The translations under genes and the position numbers were made by a program. From Saccharomycopsis malanga (taxonomy: Eukaryota; Ascomycota; Saccharomycetes; Ascoideales; Saccharomycopsidaceae), in contig CP025324.1 in the NCBI GenBank assembly GCA_004014935.1, forward strand, positions 930,001 to 994,000: a stretch of DNA of 64,000 nt, written 5' to 3'. Shown one piece after another: positions 29,099-39,686 of this stretch. The notes under the pieces are model-generated. The model worked only from the letters and a program-made list of their open reading frames with translations. It was not told the origin of the DNA and ran no database searches. Numbering within the stretch: position 1 is the first letter of the stretch; each line of letters begins with the position of its first letter.

Positions 29099-29778
29099 AT
29101 GTGGATTTTTAACTGGTGTATGTTTTGAATTGATTCTTTTTATTTCTTTTTGTTCAGATTGATTAATTTGATGATTATGGCTGTTGGATCAATCAGTTTT
29201 AAGGGACCAGAACTAACCACTTTCCAGTCCAAGATATCTTAGCCTCTTTGGGCTTATGGAATAAAAACGCCAAGTTATTATTCTTGGGTTTGGACAATGC
29301 TGGTAAGACCACTTTGTTACATATGTTGAAGAATGACAGATTGGCTACTTTGCAACCAACCTTGCATCCTACTTCTGAGGAGTTGTCCATAGGTTCAGTC
29401 AAATTCACCACTTTTGATCTTGGTGGCCACGAGCTTGCCAGAAGATTGTGGAAAGACTATTTCCCAGAAGTTGACGGCATTGTTTATTTGGTGGATGCCG
29501 CCGACACTGAGAGATTTGAAGAAAGTAAAATCGAATTGGACCATCTATTGGCTATTGAGGAATTGCAAAAGGTTCCATTCTTGGTCTTGGGTAACAAGAT
29601 CGATTCTCCTAATGCCGTCTCTGAGAACGAGTTGAGACAAGCCTTGGGATTGTACAACACCACTGGCAAAGGTAAGATGCCTTTGGAGAAAACGAGACCT
29701 ATTGAGGTTTTCATGGTTTCTGTTGTCATGAGACAAGGTTATGGAGAGGGTATTAGATGGTTGTCTCAATACATTTAA
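29099..29778 (+). CDS. SAR1: Sar1 small GTPase, with one intron
   Basis: Sar1 is the GTPase that recruits COPII coats at ER exit sites. Exon 1 is 29099-29117 (MWIFNW plus one base). The intron is 29118-29227, with donor GTATGT, branch-type ACTAAC at 29212-29217 and acceptor CAG. Exon 2 is 29228-29778. Splicing gives 189 residues starting [17 protein letters not shown], matching the amphipathic start of yeast Sar1 (190 residues in S. cerevisiae, which also has an early intron). GTPase motifs: GLDNAGKTT (P-loop), TLHPTSEE (switch I), DLGGH (switch II) and NKID. The protein ends WLSQYI as in the family. Without the splice, exon 2 would lack an ATG and the membrane-binding N-terminus. The branch point is unusually close to the acceptor (10 bases). 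Confidence 0.95.
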
Positions 29779-30179
29779 TTCTGTTTTCGTTGTTCATATT
29801 TATTCCGCTTTTTGTTCCAACATAAGAATCTAATTGATAATTTGTTTTTTGTAGGATTTTGTCTTATAGGATATGAGATGGTTCTCGAAAAGTTGTTTTG
29901 GTGTAAACTGAACTGTGTCTTTTTACTTATTTGGTACAATTCATAATAATTTTCCTCTCTCGTAACCTTTGTTTTTTCTATAGTAATTTAGTACAGTTTA
30001 TTATGTCACTGATTATTTTCCAATCTCGTAAACATTGTGATTGTAGTTCCTTACAAAAAGTATAATTTTTCAGCTTGTTGATATGTAAAACTCTTCTTTC
30101 GAATATATCCTTGTCAGTATTAGCAATAAGTATTATTACAATTCTTTTTACAACATTATTAGATTATCAATAATTACGA

Positions 30180-30450
30180 GTAATTGTTATTTATCCAGCG
30201 ATAATCCTAAGTAAACGTCAATAATTAAAAGCAAAGATTAATATTGCTAAATAGGCATTAGTAATTGAAATTAAAGGTTAATAATTCCAATTAGACGTTA
30301 ATAACTAAATTAAAGGTCACTAATGCTAAGTAAACGTTTTTAATTGAAATCAAAGATTACTAATTCTAAGTAAACGTTTTTGAATGAAATTCAAGGTTAA
30401 TCATCAAAATTTAACCAAGCAGAGGTAAATGATTAAAAGTAAAGATACAT
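30180..30450. repeat. Imperfect AT-rich tandem repeat, about 40-bp unit
   Basis: Six or so diverged units contain TAAGTAAACGTT and AATTAAAGGTTAATAAT. The array lies in the 1.1-kb gap between SAR1 and the methyltransferase gene. The rest of that gap (29779-30179 and 30451-30892) shows nothing recognisable. Confidence 0.65.
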
Positions 30451-30892
30451 AATTAAAACTCTTCTTTTAAAACTCTTCCTTATCACTATTACCTATCTCT
30501 ATCTTGCCGATATAAACATACCACAGCTTATCAAGTCACATACTAAAATTGGGGTTGCTGTCACCATGTTTTCGCTTAAAATCTGTATAATATATAGCAT
30601 AGCATAATGTGTTTATATAACTTTACAATATACAGTACTATATTTTACTCCTTTTGATGAAAACCAAAAATAAACATCCCAGATAATCGACAAATGCTAA
30701 TTTTCCAGCTATAAAACAACTTTACAACACGACATTTTTCTCTGCCAAGTCATCTCATCCTGACCAAATCAGGCAATATAAGACGAATGAAAAAAGTGTC
30801 TTTTTCATCACTATAATGATATGAAAAATCCAGACCAGAAACTACAATCAACCACAGCCAAATAGTCAGCGTATTATTAGGAAGAATCAAAA

Positions 30893-32890
30893 ATGACAAG
30901 TGGAAACCAAAAGAAATTGGACAATCTTTTAGCATGGGCGTTGGAAAATGGTGCTGTAATAAATTGCGAATTACAATTTAAACACACTGCTAATACAGGA
31001 ATTGCTGGTTTTAAAACTGATCGAAAGAGTAATCAAACAGAATCGGCTAATGACAGTAATGATGCACAAATAAAAATACCAACTAAAATCATTATTACGC
31101 CTCAGGTAGTAAAAGAGTTCTTCGATGAAAAATTTTCTGGGTTTATTGATGCTCTTATGACGAAATCTCAATATATCAACTCCAGCTCTGCCACCAAGCT
31201 TTTTTTATCGTATTCCAAGTTTTTCAGCACCTCAGACTTTTACTCTCCATATGTAAATGCTTTGCCTATTGGGTCCAGCATGCCTGACTCGCCTCTATTA
31301 TGGCCGGTCACTGACAAAAAGTTGTTGAGATCCACAAATCTCGGTAATTCCTTAGAACCCAAGTTGATAATTCTCATCCATGAATGGTATCAAGTGGTAA
31401 GCACCTTGTACAGCATATACCCGCTGCCAGAAATAGAAAAAGATTTACAATTCTACAAGGAGTATTTCCTCAATAAAGGAGAAGTGTCCCAATTATGCTA
31501 TGTAAATCTTGAGAAATTCCATTCTCAGCTAGCCAGCCTTGTTCAGGATAACCACAATGTATCCTGGACCAGTTTTGAATCTTATTTGTGGAGTCATTTG
31601 ATGATGACTTCGAGATCTTTTCCTTACCATGTAATTGGGGAAACGACAGCTACAGATCAAGCCATTCTTCTTCCTGTCGTGGACTTGCTTAACCATAGAT
31701 CTAACGAGAAAGTGGAATGGTCGTGTGAGCAAATAAATGGGAACAAGTTTTTTTGTTTCAAAAACGATAATTTTAGCCAACTTTCCGGGGAAGTATTCAA
31801 CAATTATGGATGCAAAAACAACGAAGAATTGCTTCTTGGATATGGTTTTTTGATTCCAGATAATGAATATGATACTTGTGCTTTGAAATTGAAACTTCCA
31901 GTGGACCAGTTGCAAGATATTCACGATCAGCATACTGATTTACGATTGCCTATTCCTGAAGATTATAGTAATACTTTAAATGGCACCTTTGTAAGTAAAC
32001 TAGATACTAAATTCTCAGACGGGCTATTGTACTTTCTAAGCAAGGAAAACCCTGTACCAGAGGAGTTGTTACAATTGTTCAGTCTCATTGTGAAAAATGA
32101 GTATGACTATTACTTCATTGACGAATGTAACAAGTCAAATCAGCTTGTTTTCACCACTAGGGCCAAATTGGAAGCTATTGACCAATTGACGGCAGCAATT
32201 GAGGCGAAATTAAGTGCTCTTGAACTCAACCCTTTAAAGTTTTCGTCAGTTTCAACTCAACGTGAATTTATAGCTGCAACTTACATTAAATCCCAGAAAA
32301 GTATTTTCAACAAAAGTTTGAAAACATTGAAAAAATTGTCAAAATCAACACTCAAGCTGGCTGACGGTAATTCGCAAATTCTCACATTGAAAAAAATCTT
32401 GAATAAAGACCAAACTTTCCAGGAAGCATTAATCTCCGTTTTTGATGATCCTGAACAAGATATCATCGGCAGATTGGTTGCCCCGGAAACCGACGTTTTT
32501 CATGACCCAGTGGAAACAGAAGAACTCATAGAACAAGTGATTCTTCTATGGTTGGTTAGATGTAGTAATAAAAACTTCTACCAAGAGTACAAAATACCAT
32601 CTGCTGCTTTTGACAACGTGCTTCCAAGTTATATTTTCAATCTTTTTCTATGGTTCAAGATCCACAAGTTCAAATCCACTCAGTTTCAACAGGAAGAAAT
32701 AGCCCACTTTGAAGAGGTCCATAAGTCATACTTTCCAATGTTGGCAAAAGCAGTACCCGAAGTGTTTGCCGTGGGGTCTTGGAAACCAATTGATTTAGTC
32801 ATAGCAGCCAGAATCTTAGACCTTATAAGGTATGTGAGACCAGGGAAAACTGAGATTTATCTTATTGAAAACGGTTTAGTAGAAGTTTGA
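30893..32890 (+). CDS. RKM1: SET-domain protein-lysine methyltransferase, Rkm1-like
   Basis: The protein has 665 residues. The N-terminus LDNLLAWALENGAVINCELQF and the split SET core match the Rkm1/SETD3-like class. Key blocks are LLWPVTDKKLLRSTNLGNSL, SYLWSHLMMTSRSFP, ILLPVVDLLNHRSNEKVEW (about 259-277) and FNNYGCKNNEELLLGYGF (about 300-317), which carry the NH and Tyr-containing cofactor and substrate motifs. A helical substrate-binding region (about 340-620) follows. In S. cerevisiae, Rkm1 dimethylates lysines of ribosomal protein Rpl23. Extra residues relative to S. cerevisiae Rkm1 (583) are mainly an insertion near 45-60 and a longer C-terminus. The start is the ATG at 30893. Rkm1 rather than Efm1 or Rkm3 is my best reading. 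Confidence 0.78.
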   Translation: MTSGNQKKLDNLLAWALENGAVINCELQFKHTANTGIAGFKTDRKSNQTESANDSNDAQIKIPTKIIITPQVVKEFFDEKFSGFIDALMTKSQYINSSSATKLFLSYSKFFSTSDFYSPYVNALPIGSSMPDSPLLWPVTDKKLLRSTNLGNSLEPKLIILIHEWYQVVSTLYSIYPLPEIEKDLQFYKEYFLNKGEVSQLCYVNLEKFHSQLASLVQDNHNVSWTSFESYLWSHLMMTSRSFPYHVIGETTATDQAILLPVVDLLNHRSNEKVEWSCEQINGNKFFCFKNDNFSQLSGEVFNNYGCKNNEELLLGYGFLIPDNEYDTCALKLKLPVDQLQDIHDQHTDLRLPIPEDYSNTLNGTFVSKLDTKFSDGLLYFLSKENPVPEELLQLFSLIVKNEYDYYFIDECNKSNQLVFTTRAKLEAIDQLTAAIEAKLSALELNPLKFSSVSTQREFIAATYIKSQKSIFNKSLKTLKKLSKSTLKLADGNSQILTLKKILNKDQTFQEALISVFDDPEQDIIGRLVAPETDVFHDPVETEELIEQVILLWLVRCSNKNFYQEYKIPSAAFDNVLPSYIFNLFLWFKIHKFKSTQFQQEEIAHFEEVHKSYFPMLAKAVPEVFAVGSWKPIDLVIAARILDLIRYVRPGKTEIYLIENGLVEV

Positions 32891-33349
32891 AGGATTATGC
32901 CTTTAAAGTGAAGAATGTTAGACGGAAAGTCTTTTTGAATCAATTTGTTGATGAGGTTCTGATTAATATTACAACTATTACGTTATTTGTTTGTCAATAG
33001 TGATTTATCTTGTCTTGTTTATTCGTTCTTCAATATTTGCAAAAGAATCTAGTGTACAAAGCTTACGTGTACTATGTACATTCAAAGTGTCTTGATAAGC
33101 AGATTTTTGTAATAGTACTTCGCAAATTATTCTGGTATTTTGCCATTTTATAAAGCTTTATACATTTAGCTATAATTGTCTGCTCTTCGTATTAAAGCAA
33201 AGTAGCAGTAGCCCGTCATCAGAAAGTATAAATGACACAAGTTGGAATAATGTATTTAATAACAATAATTATAATGATAATAATGATAATAATAATCTAA
33301 AGATTGTAGTGTTTTGCTTCAATTTTAATTTAGGATGTCGACAGTAAAA
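32891..33349. other. Intergenic, nothing recognised
   Basis: AT-rich sequence with a short GATAATAAT run at about 33273-33297. No gene is visible. Confidence 0.5.
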
Positions 33350-34376
33350 CTTTTTCAATACAATGACTTATAATTTTTGTAAAAACAACAGCCAAAGTTT
33401 ATCACCAATTTCCAGTCAATATACAACTTCCATAAGGATTTAATAAAGCAAATCGGAAACTGGAACAGCAAAAAAACAAAAAAAAAAAAAACAAATATTA
33501 AAGTAACATTAAAACATTTGCAACTTTAACTTAATAGGAATAAAAGTCTTCAAACGGCCTCCCCTGAATCGAGGTATAAAGCTTATTAATCAGCACATTA
33601 CACATTACCGAGTCCCATAAAATATTCAAGGTATATTGGAGGTTGAAATATGCTATGTGTAATGATTATTTATCAAATATACGCTATTAAGAATCTATAA
33701 TAAGCCATACCTTTTTTTAGCTCTTGAGATACGTGTTTCTTTGGAATGAAAGCTCATTAAAATCTTGAAGAGAGCAGAAGTAAAACAAAAGGTAATTAAA
33801 AACTATGGAATAACGTCAAGAAATAAATCAAGTCTCTCTGAGGGGTCAAAAAAACAAATTTTAACAAATTATGTGCTAATTTCGACAAAATGGTACTTTC
33901 TCACTATTACGTAATTTATAAAAGCCATATTTTAAAACAAACCTCAAGGTATAAAACTATATGTTCTACAGAGTATAGAAATATAATTTTTGTGTGATTT
34001 AGGCTGCTGTAAAAACTCTAGAATATGACTTGAAAAAATCAAGTTTTTGACAAATTTAACAGTTTTCCGTTATATCAGATATTTCTTCCCATATCTCAAA
34101 ATTTTTATTATAAATGGTACCATAATATTGCAAAAAAATTTTAAATGTTATTTTATGTTTTTTCAAATCAAAATAACTTGGATAGCATAGGTTTATTACA
34201 ATAAAACGTTTGATGATTATTTCAAAACGTCAACAGCGCGAATCGAGTACCAAAACCCCAAGTGAGGAACGCCACACTTGTTTTTCTGCACTATTATGCG
34301 CTATTATGCATTATTATGCACTATTTTGTGTGGCGCATGGCCTAACCAACTTGGCCACCTGGGAATAGTAAGGCAT
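33350..34376 (-). mobile_element. S2 tRNA-headed element, copy 4 (minus strand)
   Basis: The head is at 34376 reading down: AGGTGGCCAAGTTGGTTAGGC, then the stem CGCCACAC/GTGTGGCG. The loop contains four 10-bp units (GTGCATAATA type, the highest number in the window). GGTACTCGATTCGCGCTG follows. The body aligns with the other copies to near 33350. The S1 3' end directly flanks the head (34377-34557), in the same orientation. Confidence 0.75.
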
Positions 34377-34557
34377 TGCATATATATTTTAAGTCCAGTA
34401 AATATCATCTTCGTACATATGCGCTATGTCTAAAGGAATTTAATAAATCCAATCATGCCTTGTTTATCATAATCTTTTCGCCCTTGATTTTGTCAGGTCC
34501 TTCTCGTTTACGATAGTATTATCTGCTAAACTATCCTGCCAGGTCTTTTCTCTTTTA
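34377..34557 (-). mobile_element. S1 SINE-like element, subtype B
   Basis: The S1 3' end (AAGTCCAGTAAATATCATC, CGCTATGTCTAAAGG) is followed by the alternative body with CTGCTAAACTATCCTGCCAGG, also seen at 24931, 36639 and 54650. The head is incomplete. Confidence 0.65.
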
Positions 34558-34840
34558 CATACAACTACTTTTGCCTTTATTCTTGCTGGTGATATTAGCT
34601 CGCAGTCACTATATCACAACAAAAATCAGCTACTATAGCCATGCCAATAGACACCGAAAACCCAACATGCCAACCGTACTCCGTGCCGGTGACTTATCCA
34701 TACTCATCCGGTTTGGAGCCCTTTTTCATGCATATGATTTGAAATACTATATAGGCAGTAGTACTATATATATAGTTATACACGACCGGCAGATGTACAA
34801 TAATTTTGTTTTTTGCTAGAAAGGTTTTGGTGGTGTGAAA

Positions 34841-36289
34841 ATGGACAAAACTGCCTTGAAAAACAAGTTGTTTGAGCTTTTGCCGCTTGACGATGAGTCT
34901 CTTATGCAGACGATCGATTATGCTTTGACATTGGACTCGAATGATATTGCGAACCATTTTATTAGTTTGATTGGAGAATCGCCGCTACTATTTGAGTTTA
35001 TACAAGATCTCAATAAATATAAGGACAAGAAGCTGGAAATTAAGTATGTGAAGCCAGAGATACAGAAAGCGAAAAAGAAAGTAACTTTGCCTGAAAAGAA
35101 ACCAATAAAGAATGCTTGGACAGCCGCTAAACCAAGCGATGTCAAGTCTTCTAGCAAGGCAAGGCTCGTAAATACGAAAAGTTCACACACTGTATCGGAG
35201 CTTGTAGAGCAAACACCTCTGGCAAAGGCGAAAGAGACAAAAAAAGTAAAGTCCAAAGCACAAAAACTAAGCGATATCAACGAATTAGATACCATATTGA
35301 GAAACTTGGAATATGGAAGTGCTAATAGCAATGTAACATGTAATTGTATGGCGGTGGAGCACGGCTTGAACAAGGCTGTGCCAAACTGTCTTAATTGTGG
35401 GAAGATTGTGTGTAGAAAAGAAAGTGGAAGATCCACATGTTCTTTTTGTAATGAGCCATTGATTTCGTTGAATGAAAAGTTGGAAATGGTCAGACTTATT
35501 CAACAAGAAAAGCAGAAACTCATGGAGTCTGGCAAGCCCGTAAATACTGGAGAAAAGAAGAAAAAGAAGGAGAAAATAACCATCAGTATGGGTGCTGGTA
35601 GTAAATCTTTCTTCAAACAGCAAGATAAACTCTTTGCTAGTCTTGAGAAAAAAGAGCAATCCACTGTTGATGTCGATAGACTTGACCAGGATAAAGCTAA
35701 AGCAGAATCCACTTTAAACACCTTGTTGGGCTATCAGGATAACTCTACTCAAAGAACTAAGATCATCGATCAGGTTTCAGACTATTCCTTGCCGGACGAG
35801 ACAAACATATGGACCAAGTCATCTCTCGACAAGATTTTGGAATTGAAGAAACAGCAGCGCAACTTGAAAAAGAAGGAAAAGTCGGAAGCAGAAAGAACTG
35901 GAAGAGGCCAGAAGTTTATAGAATTAAACGTCAAAGGCGGCAAAGTCACTATCAAAGAGAAAGGAACTCGTGCTCCACAAGTTGAAGAGTTTGAATACAG
36001 TGACGAGGAAGACGATTTTCTCGACTCTGAGGATGAACAGATCAAAAAGGAAATCAAGGAAATCAAAGAACAAATCAAAATAGAAGAGTCGTCCAAACAA
36101 AAGGAACTTGCAAAGAAAAAATGGGATTTTTCTCAAGACCAGAAAAAATGGCTAGATAGAAAACCAAAATATGTAAGCAAAAACACTTTAAAGGTTGATG
36201 ACGAAAAAGAAGAAGAACAGAAGTTTGATAGAGTACAGCTGGAGGCAAACCTGAATACCCCCCTCGAAGAGCTTTTGGTTGGCATATGA
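34841..36289 (+). CDS. RQT4: ASC-1/TRIP4-type zinc-finger protein (Rqt4-like)
   Basis: The protein has 482 residues from the ATG at 34841 (the frame continues upstream only through a GTG). An N-terminal helical, CUE-like region (about 1-65) is followed by a Lys-rich linker. Then comes a Cys-rich zinc finger (about 160-210: CNCMAVEHGL...CLNCGKIVC...CSFC) of the TRIP4/ASC-1 C2HC5 type. The rest is charged and largely helical, with an acidic patch and repeated Lys/Glu stretches. In yeast, Rqt4 is a subunit of the ribosome quality-control trigger complex that splits collided ribosomes with the helicase Slh1. A TATA-like run (34749-34770) precedes the start. Confidence 0.82.
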   Translation: MDKTALKNKLFELLPLDDESLMQTIDYALTLDSNDIANHFISLIGESPLLFEFIQDLNKYKDKKLEIKYVKPEIQKAKKKVTLPEKKPIKNAWTAAKPSDVKSSSKARLVNTKSSHTVSELVEQTPLAKAKETKKVKSKAQKLSDINELDTILRNLEYGSANSNVTCNCMAVEHGLNKAVPNCLNCGKIVCRKESGRSTCSFCNEPLISLNEKLEMVRLIQQEKQKLMESGKPVNTGEKKKKKEKITISMGAGSKSFFKQQDKLFASLEKKEQSTVDVDRLDQDKAKAESTLNTLLGYQDNSTQRTKIIDQVSDYSLPDETNIWTKSSLDKILELKKQQRNLKKKEKSEAERTGRGQKFIELNVKGGKVTIKEKGTRAPQVEEFEYSDEEDDFLDSEDEQIKKEIKEIKEQIKIEESSKQKELAKKKWDFSQDQKKWLDRKPKYVSKNTLKVDDEKEEEQKFDRVQLEANLNTPLEELLVGI

Positions 36290-36638
36290 AATTGATTGCT
36301 GTTTGATGTTTTGTATTAGTAGTTATTTGAACCTTTTGTCGTTCAAAAGTGATATGAAACAGATGAGTGGAAACGCTCAATGTAACAGATTTCTCATCAT
36401 TATTGGTGTGCTTGATAATTGAAAAATCCTGTAGTTTGTCAAAAAGCGTTTTATGAATCAGTTCAAGATCTGGTTAGCACTACTGCATGTTTATTAGTAT
36501 GTGTAATGGGGAGATCATACAGATTGGGTATAGTGAAATAACAGCATATATATATCTACTGATATTCTTCAATCTTCTCTAACAGAGCAAATATATGTTA
36601 CGGTTAACCCGAGTAGACATTTCCTCTGTCAGTTTAAT

Positions 36639-36838
36639 ATCATATATTTCGAGCCTAGTACATATCAGTTTCGTATATACGCGCGATGTCTAAAGGGGAT
36701 TGGTAAAATCAATAATGTCCTGTTTATCCTAATCCTTTCACCCTCGAGTTTGTTAAATCTTTCTGGTTTTCTATAATACTATCTGCTAAACTATCCTGCC
36801 AGGTCTTTTTCTTTTCTCCGAGAGCACTAACCACTGGT
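36639..36838 (-). mobile_element. S1 SINE-like element (subtype B) with 14-bp target-site duplication
   Basis: A 200-bp element lies on the minus strand. The head is at 36838 (CCAGTGGTTAGTGCTCTCGG), the subtype B body contains CTGGCAGGATAGTTTAGCAG, and the 3' end reads TACTAGGCTCGAAATATATG. It is bounded by perfect direct repeats TCTGTCAGTTTAAT at 36625-36638 and 36839-36852. This is a target-site duplication of the length typical of LINE-mediated insertion. It gives the cleanest definition of element ends in the window. Confidence 0.85.
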
Positions 36839-37007
36839 TCTGTCAGTTTAATTAAATCCCAATAAGTTTGAAATCTTCATCATCAATAACCACTCAATAA
36901 AAATCCTGTCTCGAACAAAGGAGCTCAAAGCTTACAATCTAATTGAAACCAGTGCAGATTAGCTGTCGTGCAAAGTATATAGAAACCTACATATAACCAA
37001 TGTGGTA

Positions 37008-37601
37008 TTACATAAATAATGGTTTCTTTCGAGCCTCTTTTTTCAGTTTATTTTTATTCTTTTCTAGTAACCGTTTCTCGTTTGTCTTCTTTCGTATTTT
37101 CTTCCACCGAGCTTCATTTTCCGCATCGTTTTCGGTGTTTCTAAAATATACGGTTCGTTTTATTTCTGCTATCAACTTGTCAAAACAGTCCTCAACATTT
37201 GCCTCTCTAGAACGCGTGAGGTCAGAGCTGACAACTATTGAAGACTTGTATTTGTTGAAAAGCTTGAATCCCTTTTCTATCAATTGAGAAGAAATAGCTT
37301 TCGGTAGAAAACTTTGCCAGAACACTGGTTCTATCATAAGTGTTGCTTTAGTTGACAACTTATTCACGTTCTGTCCTCCTGGTCCACTAGATCTACTGAA
37401 TTTAAGTTTGTAGAAACTCTTCGGTATGCTTTTTCTATTTAATGTCGTCAAGAAATTTTTGCTACGGTCTATTTCCTCCTGTCTAAACTCGTCTTCTTTA
37501 CAGATTTTACTACTATAGCATCTCCTCAAACTTACATGGTTCGGCCCCTGACATAAGAGCCAAAACCTGGTTGTTAGCCTGAGTGTAACATTACCACTCA
37601 T
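37008..37601 (-). CDS. PTH4: Mitochondrial GGQ-domain peptidyl-tRNA hydrolase (ICT1/Pth4-like)
   Basis: The protein has 197 residues from the ATG at 37601. The frame extends further only from a GTG. The N-terminus is basic and hydrophobic (MSGNVTLRLTTRFWLLC...RRCYSS) and looks like a mitochondrial presequence. The release-factor domain has FSRSSGPGGQNVNKLSTKA with the catalytic GGQ, then SREANVEDCFDKL. The C-terminus is very Lys/Arg-rich (KRLLEKNKNKLKKEARKK), as in ICT1-type factors that enter the mRNA channel of stalled ribosomes. It lacks the codon-recognition domains of true release factors. The likely role is rescue of stalled mitochondrial ribosomes. Confidence 0.85.
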   Translation of the reverse strand: MSGNVTLRLTTRFWLLCQGPNHVSLRRCYSSKICKEDEFRQEEIDRSKNFLTTLNRKSIPKSFYKLKFSRSSGPGGQNVNKLSTKATLMIEPVFWQSFLPKAISSQLIEKGFKLFNKYKSSIVVSSDLTRSREANVEDCFDKLIAEIKRTVYFRNTENDAENEARWKKIRKKTNEKRLLEKNKNKLKKEARKKPLFM

Positions 37602-38476
37602 AATGTTTTCCCTTCTTCTATGACACAGCTTCAATTCTCTGATATAGTCAAAATTGTAGCAGTTATCAACACCCTTCCATAGGTATTTCTTGATAGCCAA
37701 AATTAACCCGTTAATTGTTAAACGCACTTTGGTATATAAGCGTTATCTTGGTGCTATAATCATTGCACCTCATTAAATCGGTTTTCCAGCTTGTATTAAA
37801 TGCTAGTAATTAATTACTGGTCTATCTGAGATATCGGTTTTACTATAATGGTTTGTTTTTTGTTGGTTTTGAGCGTGTTTGATGCAGTTAACAGGTATGG
37901 TGACGGTTTCGATTTAATCAAGTAGAGAGCTTTATTCAAAAGTCATTCGTGTAGTTTTTTTAATTCACCTATTTATCAGAATTTTTCTGATAAGTTCCAA
38001 GGTTGTTAAATAACCCAACAAAACTGGACAGAAGGGTAGGAACAGTAGGATGATGAAGATTGTAAAATGATCTAATCTATAAACTTCAGTAAACCACATG
38101 TATAAGAATATCTGCTTGGCACATTTTCATTAAAATAGTTAACAATATTGAATTATATTATTAATATTATCTAAAATCCTAACTGATGATTTCTAATAAC
38201 AATACCAATCGAACTGGTTTGTTTGCTAAACTACTGATGTATTATTTCACTAGATTTTATCTAGACAGACTCCTTTAAGACAAAGTGTTTTATAAAACGG
38301 ATTTTCTTCCCTTTACATCTTTTTCTCCAAAGCCACCTTTCTACGCTACAATTGAAAAACCACAACAGGCTACACTATCCAACAATTGGCCTGAAAACCA
38401 TGTCATAATTAGAATCTGATCAAATCTGATCATGCTGCCTGGTATGTATTATCCAGATGAAAAAATTAACAGAAAT
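37602..38476. other. Intergenic, nothing recognised apart from the tRNA upstream region
   Basis: AT-rich sequence between the GGQ gene and tRNA-Val. No gene or clear repeat is seen. Confidence 0.5.
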
Positions 38477-38550
38477 GGTTTCGTGGTCTAGTTGGTTATG
38501 GCATCTGCTTAACACGCAGAACGTCCCCAGTTCGATCCTGGGCGAAATCA
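38477..38550 (+). tRNA. tRNA-Val(AAC)
   Basis: A full cloverleaf. The acceptor GGTTTCG pairs with CGAAATC, with discriminator A. The D arm is GTCTAGTTGGTTATGGC. The anticodon stem TCTGC/GCAGA holds TTAACAC with anticodon AAC. The T arm is CCCCAGTTCGATCCTGGG. There is no intron. A T-rich terminator (TTTATTTTTTT) follows. Valine identity comes from the anticodon. Confidence 0.96.
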
Positions 38551-38819
38551 TTTATTTTTTTATTCTTAATCATACAGCAGCCAATGATATATAGTGTTTT
38601 ACGATAATTATCAATTATAATATGTGTTTATTGGCTAATGTTTTCGAGAGATAACAAGGTTAAGTTAATATGCTTGATAAACGGGTAAGTTGTTTCAGAT
38701 TAATATATATAAGGGATAAATCTCCGTGCGGGTTGAGGATCCTGGCAAGTTTTATTGGGACAACTTGTGTGACTATCGGACACAGGCTATATCAATAAAA
38801 CAAAAAGTGTTTATTTATA

Positions 38820-39686
38820 ATGGCTGCTACAACAGAGACAAAGTTTGCGCTTGTTACAGGAGCCTCTTCGGGCATTGGGTTCGAAGTTGCCAAGAGGCTT
38901 GCTTCCAAAAAGATAAAAGTGTTTGCTTGTGCGAGAAGACTATCTTCAATGGAGCCATTGGAGCTGCATGGAGTCACTATCTTGCAATGCGATGTTACAG
39001 ATCCAGCAAGCGTAGCAAAGTTGAAGGAGATCATTGCGGAGAAGACAGGTAATAAGCTTGACCTTTTGTTTAACAATGCAGGAGTAAGCTGTTCGTTTCC
39101 TACCACTGATGTGCCAGATGAAGCTGCTGCTCAATGCTTTGAAACCAATGTGTTGGGACCTATCCGGCTTGTACGTGAGTTCAGCGAAATGCTCATCAAT
39201 GCCAAAGGCACCATTGCTTTTACCGGCTCTATTGCAGGGGTGGCTCCTTTTCCATTTGGATCGGTATATTCTGCTTCCAAAGCTGCTATTCATCAATATG
39301 CGCATGTATTGCACTTGGAAATGAGAATGTTCGATGTGAAGGTGGTCAATTTGGTCACCGGAGGCGTGAGTACTAATATTGCTGACACCAGACCATTACC
39401 AGAAAACTCTGTTTTCAACACCAAAGAAGGCCTTGAGGCTTTTACATATAGACAGCGTATTGCCAAAAACACTAAGCCTCAATCTGCTGAAGTATATGCT
39501 AAAAACGCTGTCGAGGATATCTTAAATGCTTCTACTCGTACTCTCAATGTCTACAGAGGAACCCACGCTACCTATGTGCCATTGCTCATCCGTTGGTTGC
39601 CAAACTGGGTCATCGAATATGGCTTCATGATCAAATTTAAGCTTTTACCTGTCTGGAAAGCTTTCCACAAGACCAAATCTGAGTAA
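38820..39686 (+). CDS. AYR1: 1-acyl-dihydroxyacetone-phosphate reductase (Ayr1-like SDR)
   Basis: The protein has 288 residues and is a classical short-chain dehydrogenase. Motifs: TGASSGIG (NADPH binding, about 13-20), NNAGVS (about 87-92), catalytic Ser in FTGSIAGV and YSASKAA (Tyr and Lys). The length and the C-terminal hydrophobic stretch (YVPLLIRWLPNWVIEYGFMI) match yeast Ayr1, an enzyme of ER and lipid droplets that reduces acyl-DHAP in phosphatidic acid synthesis. The start is the ATG at 38820, with a TATATATAAG box about 115 bp upstream. The other strand also has open frames, but these are shadows. Confidence 0.9.
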   Translation: MAATTETKFALVTGASSGIGFEVAKRLASKKIKVFACARRLSSMEPLELHGVTILQCDVTDPASVAKLKEIIAEKTGNKLDLLFNNAGVSCSFPTTDVPDEAAAQCFETNVLGPIRLVREFSEMLINAKGTIAFTGSIAGVAPFPFGSVYSASKAAIHQYAHVLHLEMRMFDVKVVNLVTGGVSTNIADTRPLPENSVFNTKEGLEAFTYRQRIAKNTKPQSAEVYAKNAVEDILNASTRTLNVYRGTHATYVPLLIRWLPNWVIEYGFMIKFKLLPVWKAFHKTKSE

